Shown here one piece after another: positions 42,563 to 54,825 of a stretch of 64,000 nucleotides of DNA (position 1 is its first letter; each line of letters starts with the position of its first letter). Made by a program: the position numbers and the translations under genes. Source of the DNA: Ananas comosus (Eukaryota > Streptophyta > Magnoliopsida > Poales > Bromeliaceae); assembly GCF_001540865.1 (NCBI RefSeq), contig NC_033631.1, positions 909,532 through 973,531 on the forward strand. Reading direction: 5' to 3'. The notes under the pieces are model-generated. The model saw only the letters and a list, made by a program, of their open reading frames with translations. It did no database searches and was not told where the DNA came from.

Positions 42563-43311
42563 ACGCCACTTCAAATACAACTTGACTCAACCTGGTCTTT
42601 ACCTTGGTGGCTGGCCCAAATATATAATTACAGAATATTATTCAATATCTGACTTAATGAAAAATTATATGGATCGAGACCTCCTCAACTATATATAATT
42701 AATCCATCTTAATTAATATAAATTCTTTTACGTACCTTTGCTTTCTTTTTTTTAGAGGCAATTTCTTTTACTTTTAATTTGTTTTAGTTTGAGTTATTCT
42801 AATTAACTTAACAGGAGATAACTGCGGGAGTATTTTATAATAATGGTGAAACGTATGAAGAGTATTTTAGAAAGAAAAAAAAGTAGAGATAAATCGGATA
42901 TTTCCAAACGTATGAGGGGTATATAGGCAATTATCTTTTTAAATTAATTACAAATTGCTTGTGCAAGAATGAATTTATCTCATAATTACAAAAATTTCTC
43001 ATGGAAAAAATCAACTAAGATACAAGTAATATATACTAATTCAACTACTTATATTTTATATGCATATTATACTCATGCATTATTGTAAACTAATTAATTT
43101 CGTTTATGTTGCTCAATGCATTTTATATTAGGAGTCTAATCACAAAAAAGTTAAGTTTAATAAAGAGCTAAACAACATGAGACAATCTAAATTTTTTAGA
43201 AATTATGCAGGCAAAAATTAAAAATTTAAATTTTATATTTTTAAATTTGAAAAAAAATATTTATATTAAAATTTAAGTTTAAAATTATTTTTTAAAATAA
43301 TGACATTATTG

Positions 43312-43585
43312 TATGGAAAGGGAGCTCAGCTGTGTTGAGCCATCTTGAGCTTGGAAGGCATGGCCATGCGGGTCGTGCCGTGCTGTGTCGGGCCGGGCTG
43401 ACGCTTATGTCCGATCCGAGCCCGACATGATCGGACCTGGGCCGTGCCGAGCGAATGGGCTGAAAATGGTTGTCCCAACACAGCCCATCATTTCAGTCGG
43501 ATAGGTCTGACACGGATTCTACAGTACCCGTGCTGTGCCTGACTAAGGGCCATACCGAGCCGGACGCTCCGTTTTACATCTCTAT
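43312..43585. mobile_element. GC-rich hAT-like remnant (block B)
   Basis: Counterpart of 33,965-34,255, with gtcgggccgggctgacgc-type sequence and a 3' end cgttttacatctct. Confidence 0.5.
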
Positions 43586-44287
43586 TCTCCCCTCAAATTC
43601 TGATTTTTTTTTTCTATGTGTGTGGAATTAATAGACTTTCGATAACAAATATTGAAAATGTTTTCGAATTCATTGATAATTTCACTAAATTTTTTGACTT
43701 TAATAATTTTGGGTACAGAAGGATAAATTTAAAATTTTTGAATAGTAGCCCGGAGTATATAAGCAAAAATTTCTATTTTCCACATAAACAAAAAAATAAT
43801 TAAATATTCATGACGTAATGTTGACGTCACTGTTATGTTCCCTAGTTGAATTAGTGATTCTTAATCGAGTAATATTTTCAGATCGTTGTTTGACCAGATT
43901 TTTTTTAAAAAAATATTAATCAGACATAGTTTAGATAAACATTAATGAACAAACCACATATTCAACATAAGCAGGGCTCTCTAGTATACAATACTGATAT
44001 CATACTTTCTTATTCCAAGCTTCAAATAAAAGTAACTGTTGAAAGAGATTACATAAATAGAACTGAAACAACAAGCAGAAACAAACCAGACATACATTTT
44101 CAGATCGTTATTTGATCAGATTTTTAACACATTGCATTTTACTATATTAATGAACAAACCGCAAATTTAGCACAAGCAGCATACTCTATTAAACGATACC
44201 GATATCGTACTTTTTTATTTCAATCTTCAAATGAAAGTAACTGTTGAAACTCATATCACTAGAACCGAAACAACAAGCGGAAATGAA

Positions 44288-44862
44288 TCAGATATACGGG
44301 TAGAGAGGAGCTGTGGCAATACCACATAATCCTTCTTTTGCAGCGACATCTTTTGCTATTCGTATGTATCCACTTTCGCCCCATTTAGGGCCGGCTGAGT
44401 TCTTCACTATCCAATACTTTTTCCCCGATTCCTCACCGTAGCCAACTATGACGACACTGTGTGTGACATCGGGCGAACAATCTTCATCAAAAATACCACC
44501 TTTGTAATGTTGCCAAGTTCTGGCGTTAACTGCGACCGACACTGGTTGGTCATTCACTGCTTTCATAAGCTTAGCTTCGTTGTTTCTTGTAACCAACCTG
44601 CAGCCGGTAATGTAAGCTGCATGATCGGATTCCTTGGTTTTGTCGCACACCCCTTTAAACGCCTTGTAAGGGTAGTTAGCCTCCGTCGTTAAGCCTTTAT
44701 TTGCGACAATATAACGGAAAGCTTTTAATCGGCTACCGCCTGAGCAGTCACCGCCGTCAGAACAATCGAGAACTTGCTGTACAGATAGAGATTTTAGTTC
44801 GCCTTTCTTGATCTTGTAGATGCTCTCAACTGTTGCTACCACAGCGAATGCCCAGCAGCTGG
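44288..44862 (-). pseudogene. Bromelain-like cysteine protease, mature-domain exon (block B)
   Basis: 575 bp, the same size as its block A paralogue, uninterrupted to PLYPYI. After acceptor AAACCAG it begins with a normal SCWAF catalytic Cys segment. The His (VTHSVVIVGYG) and Asn (KNSAGPKWGESGY) are present. It differs from A at scattered residues (for example SDGGDCSGG for SNGGDCSGG, GCRLVTRNN for GYRLVTRNN). The upstream pro-domain is cut at 45,725, so the gene is a fragment as assembled. Confidence 0.85.
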
Positions 44863-45336
44863 CTGGTTTTGTATTAAGTGACATGCACATTCATTAGAAT
44901 ATATTATAGATGTAAGCAAGATTTTAAGTGCCCATCGGCACGGGCCCCATCCACCGTGCCAACAAGATACCGGCACGATACAGATTCCGTGCTGATGGCA
45001 TCGGTCAAAATCCTTTATTTTTTAAATTAGTAAATAATTTTCTCAACAAACTTCAAAAGATGTGATAAAAAGACATAATAAATAGTTAGAATATTTTGTT
45101 GCTAAAGAAAATAGATATTTCATGCTATTATGTATCGGCACATACAAATTTTTTTGACCGGCACGCATCGGCACGCACTGTGCCGGTAAGTTTTCGGTAT
45201 GACTCCTTTTCGGTATGACCCCGTGCCACGGCACTTAAATCTTTGAATGTAAGAGAAAGTTAGCATGCTTAATTAGTTAATATTGGTCAATTCAGTATGT
45301 TTTTACCAAAAGATTTTATTATATACAGGTGAAAAT

Positions 45337-45420
45337 TCTTACCGCAGTCTCCTTGGTCCTTGACTTCAGTTACAGCACCTTCGGTCCTCCAATCAACAGT
45401 GGCTCTCAAGGGCGTGTTTT
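45337..45420 (-). pseudogene. Second copy of the protease exon-1 3' end (block B)
   Basis: Counterpart of 36,008-36,085: the same ATVDWRTEGAVTEVKDQGDC with donor GCG|GTAAGAAT. The internal duplication therefore predates the block duplication. Confidence 0.75.
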
Positions 45421-45553
45421 TGGTATGACTCCGTGTCACGGCACTTAAATCTTTGAATGTAACAGAAAATTAGCATGCTTAATAAGTTAATATTGGTCAA
45501 TTCAGTATGTTTTTACCAAAAGATTTTATTATACTACAGGTGAAAATTCTTAA

Positions 45554-45724
45554 GTTACACCACCTTGGGTCCTCCTATCAACGGTGGCTCTCAAGGGCGT
45601 GTTTTCGTACTCGGCTTCCACTAGAGCGGTCTCTATATCTGTTGGGATGTCCTGCTCTGCAATTCCTACAGCATACGTATTTGCATACTCCTCGTTTGTC
45701 ATATCGCTAAACCGGTTAACTCCG
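45554..45724 (-). pseudogene. Protease pro-domain fragment, cut at an N (block B)
   Basis: Encodes the end of the pro-domain (NRFSDMTNEEYANTY) through RATVDRRTQGGVT and stop. The region 5' of GVNR is missing: N at 45,725 and then LINE sequence. The loss could be a real LINE insertion or a wrong contig join. Confidence 0.8.
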
Positions 45725-45725
45725 N

Positions 45726-46348
45726 AGGTAGCATGCTACCCGCTTCATTCATTCGGGAGGTGAATTAAGCTACATGGGTGAGGCAACAAGGCCTCTAGGC
45801 AAACGGAGACAAAAAGGAAAAGGAAAAGTAAAAGGAAACGACAGGGAAACAGGTGTTGTGAGTAAAGTACAGCCGATGCCTCTATACGGTCTACGAGTTC
45901 TAACTACAGATCTACCGATCTACAGATCAGTACTACTCCACTGAGCTAACAGGCGTTTGATCTTATGAGTACCACGAATCGGATCCGCCTGGGCCTTCGC
46001 AAAAATGACACCATTCCTAGTCTCCCAAATCACCCACCAACAAGCTATGATACCGGTTAGGTCGTTATCCGAGCCCCTCCGCCCTTTCCATAAATCCCAC
46101 ATCCGGTGTACGTCAGCTCCCAAATCTTGTGGATACACTTCCTCCAGTGACATAACCAAGAGGAATCTGAAGAACGCGCATTGTGTAAAGAGATGATCAA
46201 ACGTTTCTGGCTCCGATCCGCAAAGCACACAGCTCGTATTCCCGGTCCATCCTCTTTTTAACAGGTTGTCAATGGTGGGTATCTTTTTCTTGAGCACGAG
46301 CCAACAGAAGACCTTCACTTTAAGGGGGATACGGAGTCTCCAGATGTC
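45726..46348 (-). mobile_element. L1-type LINE 3' end (zf-RVT) inserted at the protease gene
   Basis: The minus-strand frame 46,348-45,920 encodes the C-terminus of an L1-like ORF2: IWRLRIPLKVKVFCWLVLKK, the zinc-binding CVLCGSEPETFDHLFTQC, and IIACWWVIWETRNGVIFAK. A 3' UTR follows and ends aatgaagcgggtagcatgct at 45,726, the tail shared with the SINEs. Its 5' part is lost in a 25-N gap (46,349-46,373). No poly(A) is visible because N abuts the end. Confidence 0.88.
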
Positions 46349-46373
46349 NNNNNNNNNNNNNNNNNNNNNNNNN
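46349..46373. other. Assembly gap (25 N)
   Basis: Run of Ns between the LINE and a MITE cluster. Confidence 0.99.
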
Positions 46374-46383
46374 ATATATATTG

Positions 46384-46917
46384 TTGAGCTAGAATTATCA
46401 GTAGCAAACGGGTTCCGTCGCCATTTATTTATTTTCGATGATAAAGCCTTCAAATCGACAATCGGTACAGTTAAGAATGATCTATACCATTTGAAGTATC
46501 TAGAAATTAAATTTCATACTTTTCTGATATTGTTCTCTTGTTTATCAAGTGAATGTAAAAATGAACGGTTGAAAATAAATATCTTCTAAAAAGTGATGAT
46601 GGAAATTTTATAATCAAGATCGAAAGTATAAATCTTGTTTTAAATACTTTAAAGAATTTTTTAACAAATATTCAATTGATTTGGATAGCTCTACACTGTT
46701 AAAGGAGAAAACGCCTCATATCTACTATTAAAATTATAAAATTTGAAACCCTTTGATCATTAGGTCAACAATGTCGAAAAGATTTGAAATTTAGCTTTTA
46801 GATACTTCGAGTGGTATAAATTATGTTCAACGATACCGATCGCCGATTTGAAAATTCTATCATCGAAAACAAATAGATGGCAACAGAGCCGTTTGCTATT
46901 GATAACATTCCAACTCA
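46384..46917. mobile_element. Foldback MITE, family M5, full-length (block B)
   Basis: Ends ttgagctagaattatcagta and, complemented, tgagttggaatgttatc, with inverted arms running through ttttcgatgata and the aaatcgacaatcgg segment. The left flank is TA-rich next to the gap and the right flank is (CT)n(TA)n. Confidence 0.82.
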
Positions 46918-46971
46918 TCTCTCTTTCTAACTCTCTCTCTCTCTCTCTCTCTCTGTATATATATAAATATA

Positions 46972-47165
46972 ATTATGCTACTATACTATTGATATTATCA
47001 AGGGCATTTGGTACTATCAAGTTTTCCACCGTTGAATGAAAAAATGTGCGGTTAGAATGATAGTGGTCTTCTAAAATTGAGTGGGTGGTGAGTTGAATAG
47101 TATAATCTAACAGGTGAAAATAATCAAAAAATAGATTTAACGGTAGCAAACTCGATAGTATCAGG
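46972..47165. mobile_element. Foldback MITE, family M6 (block B)
   Basis: Paralogue of 38,343-38,550, next to a (TA)n tract. Confidence 0.72.
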
Positions 47166-47736
47166 AATATTTTTCTATAATCAGTTAATCATTTTTTTTT
47201 ATTTGAGAAAAAAGTAAAATAAAAATATTTTCTAATAACTATGATGGGACATGTGAATCTAAACAGGGAACAATCTTATTGATTGGAGATGTCACATTAG
47301 TAATATAACTGATGTATTTTAAATTTTTCTCTCTGAGACACGGAGTCAATGGTCGATTATCACATGCTAAATTATGTAATTAAGGACCAATGTGATTTCA
47401 CACTGGCACAATGTGATTTCACATGCTTTTGTTTCCGCTGCAGCATTTGTTAATTGCAGTTATCAACACCACGTCATGCCATTGTTGTCTCGTCTGCAAC
47501 AAGCGTATAAAAAATTTCGTAAAAACATATAAAATTTATTAAATTATGTATTATTTTGAATTGATTATCTAATTTTTTTTAATTTTGATTTTATTATTGT
47601 TTACCAAAGACTAGCTTTGATCTTTACTTACTGCATGAGCAATTCGGATTGGATTCTCTGCAACTTTATAAACTTATTGACTCGATTGATTGTTGCGTCC
47701 AGAAATTAAGACTGTGATTTCGGCCAATAATCTAAA

Positions 47737-48186
47737 AGGATAATTATCTATATAACCCTCATACGTTTGAAAATATAAGATTTATTTCTACTTTTTTTTT
47801 TTTTCTTTCTAAAATACTTCCGCAGTTATCTCCTATTAAGTTAACTTGGGTTAAATATGAGTTAAATATTTATCACAGTTAAAAAAAATTAAAATATCAA
47901 TTTTGCTCTTAATTTAAGGATAAATAAAAAATGTTGGTGACAGTAGAGGGGTATATTTGAAAAGATCAAAAGTCAAAATACTTTTTTGGCTCTTGACTTT
48001 AAAAGCAAATAAGAAAAATCGGTGATGGCGGAAGCGTATATTTGAAAGGGCAAAATAATAATTTGATACAGATAAAAGAGATCATTAACGATTTTAACTC
48101 TAGAGGTATATTTGAAATAGGTTAGAACGTAAAAAGGGTAAATCAAAAAGTCGAAATCTTTTCAGGAATATATAAGCAATTATCCC
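47737..48186. mobile_element. MITE family Y with 9-bp TSD (block B)
   Basis: Ends aggataattatctatataac and, complemented, gggataattgcttatatat. TAATCTAAA flanks both sides (47,728-47,736 and 48,187-48,195), the same site as in block A. Here there is no N and no internal doubling, which supports the artefact reading of block A's copy. Confidence 0.88.
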
Positions 48187-48209
48187 TAATCTAAACTATT
48201 GTTGGAATT

Positions 48210-49685
48210 GGAATGAAAACTTACCAAAGAAAAAAAACTAGATTTACCTAATTGTTTAACTCGCTCTCAACCTAAAACTAACGAAAATAATAAAATGCGC
48301 TAAAAACTATCTAGCTGCTATTTTCCTAAATATCTCGAGCTGTTCAAATTCGAATTCTATCAAATCTCAGCCAAGTTCTGAAATTATTATTTCAAATCTA
48401 AATTTATTATTTAATTTAATAAAATTGCAAGAATTGTAAGAAGTATACTAACCAAAACTGTTAAGATAAACGATATATTCATATTTAGATAAGTCATCGT
48501 TTTCTTCGCTTTTGGATGCTTCTTCTATGATAGCAATATTTGATAATATAAATAATCAGATATAACTATCGCGAGTTGAAAGGAACATCGTGGATCACGC
48601 GTAAAAGAGATATCTATATTTATACTAGTTTAATAATTGTGATGAGTTGGCTGAGCCCCTTAAGGTGTCAACGGCAGGCTGGCCCGCGCCGCCCGGCCCG
48701 GCACGCAGAGTGGCCGCTAGCACGGCACGCGCACTGTAGCAATGCCAGTGCCGGCCCGGCCCGACAAGTTAAATCGGTCCCGTGCTGGGCTTCGCTTCCC
48801 GCGCCTCGATGGCCCGGCACGGCCCGCACGAACATCAGGTCTAGGCCGTGCCGCCTAGAGAGTTACCTAGCCCGGCCCCGCACGGGCCCGTTGCTAAAGG
48901 CAGCTCCCGAGCCGGGCCAGGCTCTTGCACACCCATTGGCAACCCCAACCTTTGGGACGTTGGGCAACCCAAACCTTGGGAGTTGGGTTTCTCCGAGGCC
49001 CTGCAGCACCAACTTCCCAACATGCTTTGCGAAGTTTGGACTGTAGCTTGGTAGCGGCTTGACTAAAAGCCCCTCCAACATCCAAAATTGACTGTTGGGA
49101 GGTAATTTTTTTTGTCTAAAAAGTTTAATAAATTTTAAATAATTTATTTAAAAATTTGTAAATAAGTTTTAATTATTTTTATAAATATATTTAATTTTTT
49201 TACTTATATATTATTTTTTAGAAAATATTAATATTAATTATTTTTTATTTCAAAAAGATTTAAATATTTTGTTAAATAAAATTAAATAAAATAAAAAAAG
49301 GGCCTGCCCCGATAGCCCGGCCAGGCCCGTGCAGTCCCGGGCCGGCCCCTGCTGCCGGGTCCATAACAATCTTGGCTCCGCACGGCACTGGCCGCCGATT
49401 TTGGGCCTGGGCCTGTGCCCGGCTGCCGCCCGGCTCCGTTTCGGCGCCGTAAAATGTGGGCCGTGCCGGCCCGGCACGGCCCACATTACATCCCTAGGTG
49501 AGCCTGCTCTACTCTATATTTGAGAGCGTTTAATTTTGTACATTCCAAAGCTTTTTTGAAGTACTTATAAATTAAATTTTTTAATTTTTCGGAATCATCA
49601 TAATATAAAATCCATCAAGCAATGATAGAAGAAAGAATTAAAATTCTTGATAAATGAGGCCCTAAATTTTAAGAGTACGAGTAGG
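48210..49685. repeat. Long dispersed repeat, copy 3 of 3 (block B), split by a hAT element
   Basis: Homologous to 1-875 and 39,860-40,500, interrupted at 48,658-49,496. Confidence 0.8.
48658..49496. mobile_element. GC-rich hAT-type element, 839 bp
   Basis: The right end, complemented, is TAGGGATGTAATGTGGGCCG; the left end is a decayed ccttaaggtgtcaacggc. The flanks GCTGAGCC (48,650-48,657) and GGTGAGCC (49,497-49,504) match at 7 of 8, and block A (40,315-40,330) is unoccupied. The arms are dense in gcccggcacggcc; the centre is AT-rich. The GC arms produce several spurious long frames on both strands. Confidence 0.78.
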
Positions 49686-49837
49686 GATGTTAATTGGTAT
49701 GGATATCCGAATTTTTATTCGAATCTGAACCCGAAAGAAACAGATATATCCGATGCTAAATGGATATGGATTCGGACACGGATATCAAAAATAGAAACCC
49801 GACGGATGTGAATTCGGATATAAATTTTGACTGTATC

Positions 49838-52260
49838 TGTCACGCCCCGGATTACACGTTCCTCGGGCGCGCCGACAAATCCGCCGTATATAAAGGAATT
49901 TTTCCTGTATACGAAGCGATAGCTGTACCTGTAAATCAAACAATACTACAAACAGTAGTATAGAGCTGCTAGGAGAAACAGAATAAAACCAAACTGAGTT
50001 CCATATACATACCCCAAAATCCAAGATACAAAAACTACTCGCACTAGCGAGTTAAAGATAGGTAAGTACATGAACTCCAACAAAGCTACTACCTGCAGCA
50101 GGGCACCTCTAGCTCGGCTCGTCGGGTAGGGCTCTAACTCGCGACGCCCTTGCCTCGATCCTGATCAGCAATAGCAGCAGCCGAAGACGATGGCTCTGCA
50201 AAAGATGAAGTAACAACAGGGCATGAGAACTACTGTAAAAACAAGTAGTCCTCAGTGGGTACCGCCCAAAACAACATCGGTCCACCCACTAAGTCTACAG
50301 AAGGGAGCAAGAATAGTAGTAAAATGCAGGAATAAAGTCTACCGCTATCAAACACTACACTATCATGCTCTACACTAACCAACTGTAGGAAAAGTCAAAT
50401 CTGACCCAATCCAATCGGGACTGTAAGCATACCCGTCCCCGGGACTGTGAATACACCCGTCCCTGCCCCGTTGCGACTATCAGGCTCTATCCACACTAAC
50501 TGGTCCGTGGAGAGCAAGTCCAACTGGCATGAGCGACACCAACGCGAAAGCACAAAGCCTGACTCCGGAGTGGCACTCGTCGGCGCTACCCAACCGAGTA
50601 TGCAACGTATCTCTGTCGAGCTCAATCAGGCTCCAACTAGCCAAAGTCAAATAAACAGGGTCAAAACAAGTCTACACATCAAACCCACGTGCCCTTGGCA
50701 CAATCTGTGACTAAAACAAGAATCTGGGTCCACCGCTAACCCGAACGGCACCCAACGACCCGAAACAGCCTACACTTTGCTGAAAAATAAGCTCGGCACC
50801 CCAGCACGAGCGTAAATGCCTTCTAAACTACCCCAGATATCCATCGCACTAATACTGCAACGATACAATCGAATTTCGGCTCCTAGAGCTAAATCTGGTA
50901 GTTTAAGCATATGACGGGTCAAAACGCGGGTTTTCTCCTAAGTCATATTTCAAGTCCAACATGTATAATATAAACATTCATTTCAGCATGCTTTCACATT
51001 CATACTACATTCAAGATGCTAGTCGATGAATTAAAGCATTATATATACATGAATCAAACTATACACGTCGACTAAATATGCACTTAGGAGCGAAACCGAT
51101 GATACACCCACCTCGAGAGCAAAATCCTGGCAGCAAGAAGGTCACTCAGCTGCGGAACACCCTGCTACAGCCAGCAAAGATCCAAAATCCGGATCTAGAC
51201 ATTAAAATCACCAAAAACCACTAACAAAATCCTATTTCAGCACTTAAGCTTGGATTTATCCAACTTCAATATCAAAACTCACCTAATGAGCTCCAATTCG
51301 GGTGAGGATAGATCCAAATCCAGCAACTACAGATGGGTGATCAATCTCAGGTCCAAAATCCCACTGTCTACAAAGATAGCATCAAGAAAAGCTCAAAAAT
51401 TCCATTTTCAGCTCAAAGTCAACAGCAGTCCAGAAAAACCTCAGTTCGACCAAGCTAACCTCCACCAAAATCTACAATTCAGGGCTCCGTGGATTTCTCT
51501 GGAAGTCTAGAATCCAGCAAACCAAGTTTCGTCGAAATCCGACCTTCCTACGTCGCGCACGAGCCAGAACACTGGAGGTCGTCGCTGAAGAACTGCAGAA
51601 TCAGCACTCCATCAAGCTGGATCATGAAAATTTGATTGCAAATTGAGGTAAATTACGACGTGTTTGAGACTGCTAAAGCGGACTTCTCTGTGAGAAAGGA
51701 GGAAAAGAGCTCAAGCGTCACCTCTCCATCTTATATAGCTGCTGGAATATAAAATAATCCCTAAGAGAAACAGCTGCAATCCAGTGCCCCTGCAGAAACG
51801 GCGTTTCTGTGGCTCCCGGAACCATGTTCTGGGCGACCAGAACAATCCAGTCCTGCCACAAAACGGGCTCCTCGACTCTCCGCTCGCGGTATCAGCCTGC
51901 GCCCATAAATGGCTCCGGCGGAACTCACCTACCGCCCTGCCACGCGTCGAAGCACGCGGATATTCACAGATGTTGAATTTCCGGACCCACTTCTTGGCGC
52001 CCGAACTTGGGATCCGAATTGGCTCCAGTTTCAGTTAAATTCAACACTCGTTTCTGGGCGACCCTAAAAATGTTCTGGCGCCCAAATCTGGCCAAAACTC
52101 CGTTTTGCTGTATTGACGATGCGCCGAGTCCAATTCTGCACTCCAATCTCCGTGCAGAATTGACTCCGACTCAGTCCGACACTCTCCAGAGATGTCGGAC
52201 CATCGTATTAATAGGAAGCCAGATCCTATCCAAAATTCAAGGAACACTACAGTACCCACA
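49838..52260 (-). mobile_element. Long LTR (2.4 kb), first of a tandem pair
   Basis: Plus-strand left end TGTCACGCCCCGG, right end ...acagtacccaca. Its ends match the 285-bp element at 29,945-30,229, which has a clean TSD. On the minus strand a TATA (CTATATAAG) near 51,735 fits transcription leftward. No gag or pol is present. Typical of long gypsy LTRs of the Del/Tekay type, by recall. Open frames inside are short and unrecognisable. Confidence 0.68.
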
Positions 52261-52261
52261 T

Positions 52262-53900
52262 TGTCACGGCGACCGGATTAAACACGTTCCCCGGGCATGC
52301 GACAAATTCTGCGTACTAAAGAAATTTTTTCCTGTATAACGAACGACAGCTGTACCTGTAAAACCCGTACAATACTTACAAACAGTAGTATAGAGCTGCC
52401 TTAGAGTAAACAATAAGCCTAAACAACGGAGATTCCATAAATACTAGTCCAATACCAAAATACAGAGTCTACTCGCACTGGCGAGTAAGTATACTATGTA
52501 CGATTGAAGCTCAAAACAAACAAATCTACTGCAGTAAGGGCACCTCTAACTCGCATGTCTGGTAGGGCTCTAACTCGCGACGCCCTTGCCTCCGATCCTG
52601 ATCTGGCGACAGCAGGCAGCCGACGACGATGGCCTCTACAAAAACAGGGGTAACAACAGGGCGTGAGACATACTGATAAAAACAGGTAGTTCCTCAGTGG
52701 GTGCCGCCCTCAACAACATCGGTCCACCCACTAAGTCTACAGAAGGGAGTAAAGATAGTAGTAAATGCAGGAATAAAATCTACCGCTATAAATCACTACA
52801 CTATCATGCTCTACACTAACCAACTGTAGAAAATGTCAAATCTGACCCAATCCAATCGGGACTGTAGGCCTACCCGTCCCTGGGACTGTGAACACACCCG
52901 TTCCTGCACAGTTGTGACTATCCAGCTACCTCCACACTACTAGTCCGTGGAGAGCAAGTCCAACCAGCATGAGCGACACCAACGCGAAAGCACAGCGCCC
53001 GTCTCCGGAGTGGCACTCGTGGGAGCTACCCAACCGAGTATGCAGCGTATCTCTGTCGAGCTCAATCAGGCTCTCAAAAGTCAAAGTCCAGTGACCGACT
53101 CAAACTAGTCTAACAAGCAACAGGTAACGTGCCCTCGACACAATCCAACGCCAAAAAGGCGATACGGGTCCACCGTCAACTCCGACGGCACCCAATAGTT
53201 CGGAACAGCCTAAACGCTATTTTAAAAATTCACTCGGCATCCCCGCACGAGTGTAACTCAAATCTAAAGTACCTGTAATTCTCAATATGATAATACTGCA
53301 ACAGTATAAAATCACACAACGGCCCCTAGGGCTAAATCATGTAGTTTAACATATGCCGATCGTTATCGCATTTTCTCCTAAGTTGAATCCAAGTCCAACA
53401 TGCATATTTATGGTTACAAGTCATGTTCTCAATGCTGATTATTTTTAGCCGTGATACGATCAACAACCTGAGCTACAACATGATTTACCAGAAACCCGAA
53501 AATCATACATGTCGACTAATATATACTTAGGAATAAACCGATGTAACCCACCTCGATCGCTAAACCCCGGCAACAAGGAGGTCACCAAAAATTCCCAAAT
53601 CCACTTGAAAAACCAGGGTGTCCAGCTCAAGTTCGAAATCGCCCCGCACACATCGCAACGAAGAACTCCAACTCAAATTCTGTCCGAAACACAGCAGCAG
53701 AGAAAAACATAATTTCGACCCAGCTAACCTTCAACAAATCCAGCAAATAAGAGTTTTGTGGATTCCTCTCGAAATCCTGAATCCAAAGAACCAAGTCCCG
53801 TCGAAATCCGACGTTCCTACGCCGAGTACGAGCCGAAACACTGACGGTCGACGCTGAAAATCAGTAAAATCAGCACGCGAGCTCAAAACTGTGCGTTCAA
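52262..53900 (-). mobile_element. Long LTR, second of the tandem pair, diverged and truncated
   Basis: Starts TGTCACGGCGACCGG two bases after the first unit ends and follows it closely (for example ctcagtgggtgccgccc, ggcactcgtgggagctaccc) to about 53,900, with many small differences. The last quarter does not match. Head-to-tail LTRs with no internal region suggest unequal recombination or nested insertion. Confidence 0.65.
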
Positions 53901-54200
53901 GTAATCCAAGGAGGAAAGTTAGGTACCCACCTCGACAGCGAATCTAGCGCCGGTGCGACGTCGAGGACGGCGAAAACACCCCCTTGCCCAGCCTCCTCGC
54001 GATGTAACGGCCGCAACCGTATGCTCGAATGGCTTCGCGGCGCGACGTCGACGTGGAAATCGAGCTCCGCGGCACGACCCGAGCTCCTCCTTGCTTCGGC
54101 CGACTGGAGAGAGAGACTTAATTACAGAAGTGCATGCACACCCTCTAAATAAATAAGCATGCAATGCATGCAAGGGGTGCGTGGCATCCATATATATATA
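53901..54200. other. GC-rich segment of unknown origin
   Basis: A minus-strand frame at 53,919-54,191 (90 residues, Arg/Ala-rich) has no recognisable domain. The sequence differs from the LTR consensus on its left and meets a MITE on its right. It could be an LTR variant end or a captured host fragment. Confidence 0.3.
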
Positions 54201-54205
54201 TATGT

Positions 54206-54436
54206 AGAGTCCGGCTACTACACTATCGATAGTACCAAGTCCTTGGTACTATTGAGTTTTCTATTGTTAGATCTACCCTTTGATCATTTCCACCCGTTAG
54301 ATTATAATATTAAACCAACCACCCACTCAACCCTAGGGGACCACTATCATCCTAACCGCACATCTTTTCATTCAACGGCCGAAAACTCAATAGTACCAAG
54401 AACTTGGTACTATTGATAGTATAGTAGCATAATTCT
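54206..54436. mobile_element. Foldback MITE in a (TA)n tract, family M6, best copy
   Basis: Ends gagtccggctactacactat and the inverted atagtatagtagcataattc. Subterminal inverted pair gataccaagt-type: agtaccaagtccttggtact on the left and gtaccaagaacttggtact on the right. (TA)n on both sides. Confidence 0.85.
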
Positions 54437-54543
54437 ATATATATATATATAGTATAAATATATATATGTATATATTATATATATAATATATATAAAGGAT
54501 ACTACACCACTCGAACCGACACCGAACCCAAATTTATCTTGAT

Positions 54544-54574
<31 letters not shown>

Positions 54575-54599
54575 TATATAATATATATAATATATATAA

Positions 54600-54773
54600 T
54601 TGTTAGGTTAGGATGATATTAGTCAGATAGAGTTGAGTGGCCCCTAGGATTGAGTGGTCCCCACTGAAGTTGTAGTATTTAATACAATGATTAGAAATGA
54701 TGAAAATAGTCGATTCAAAGGCTAAAAACTTGATAGCAAAAAGAACGTTTTGCTATCAATAGTATCCCAGCCT

Positions 54774-54778
<5 letters not shown>
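54600..54778. mobile_element. Half copy of foldback MITE family M4
   Basis: Matches the middle and right arm of 37,718-37,925 (aggatgatattagtc, and atcaatagtatcccagcc). The left arm is replaced by (TA)n. (CT)n(TA)n on the right. Confidence 0.75.

Positions 54779-54825
<47 letters not shown>

Larger units (their letters stand above)
33600..42790. repeat. Tandem segmental duplication, block A
   Basis: Sequence from about 33,600 (gaattgcttgtgc) through the protease, the MITE cluster, the 48 kb-type repeat and the segment ending near 42,790 (gtttgagttattctaatta) recurs in the same order and orientation at 42,945-55,500. Differences are mostly insertions: MITEs at 36,953-37,925 occur only in A, and a LINE, a hAT element and an LTR pair occur only in B. 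Confidence 0.82.

Noticed and set aside
48576..49523. Several open frames on both strands
   Set aside because: All fall in the GC-rich arms of a hAT element and have no domain.
50395..53857. Open frames of 60-110 residues
   Set aside because: They lie in the long LTR pair; frames are not conserved between the two LTR copies.
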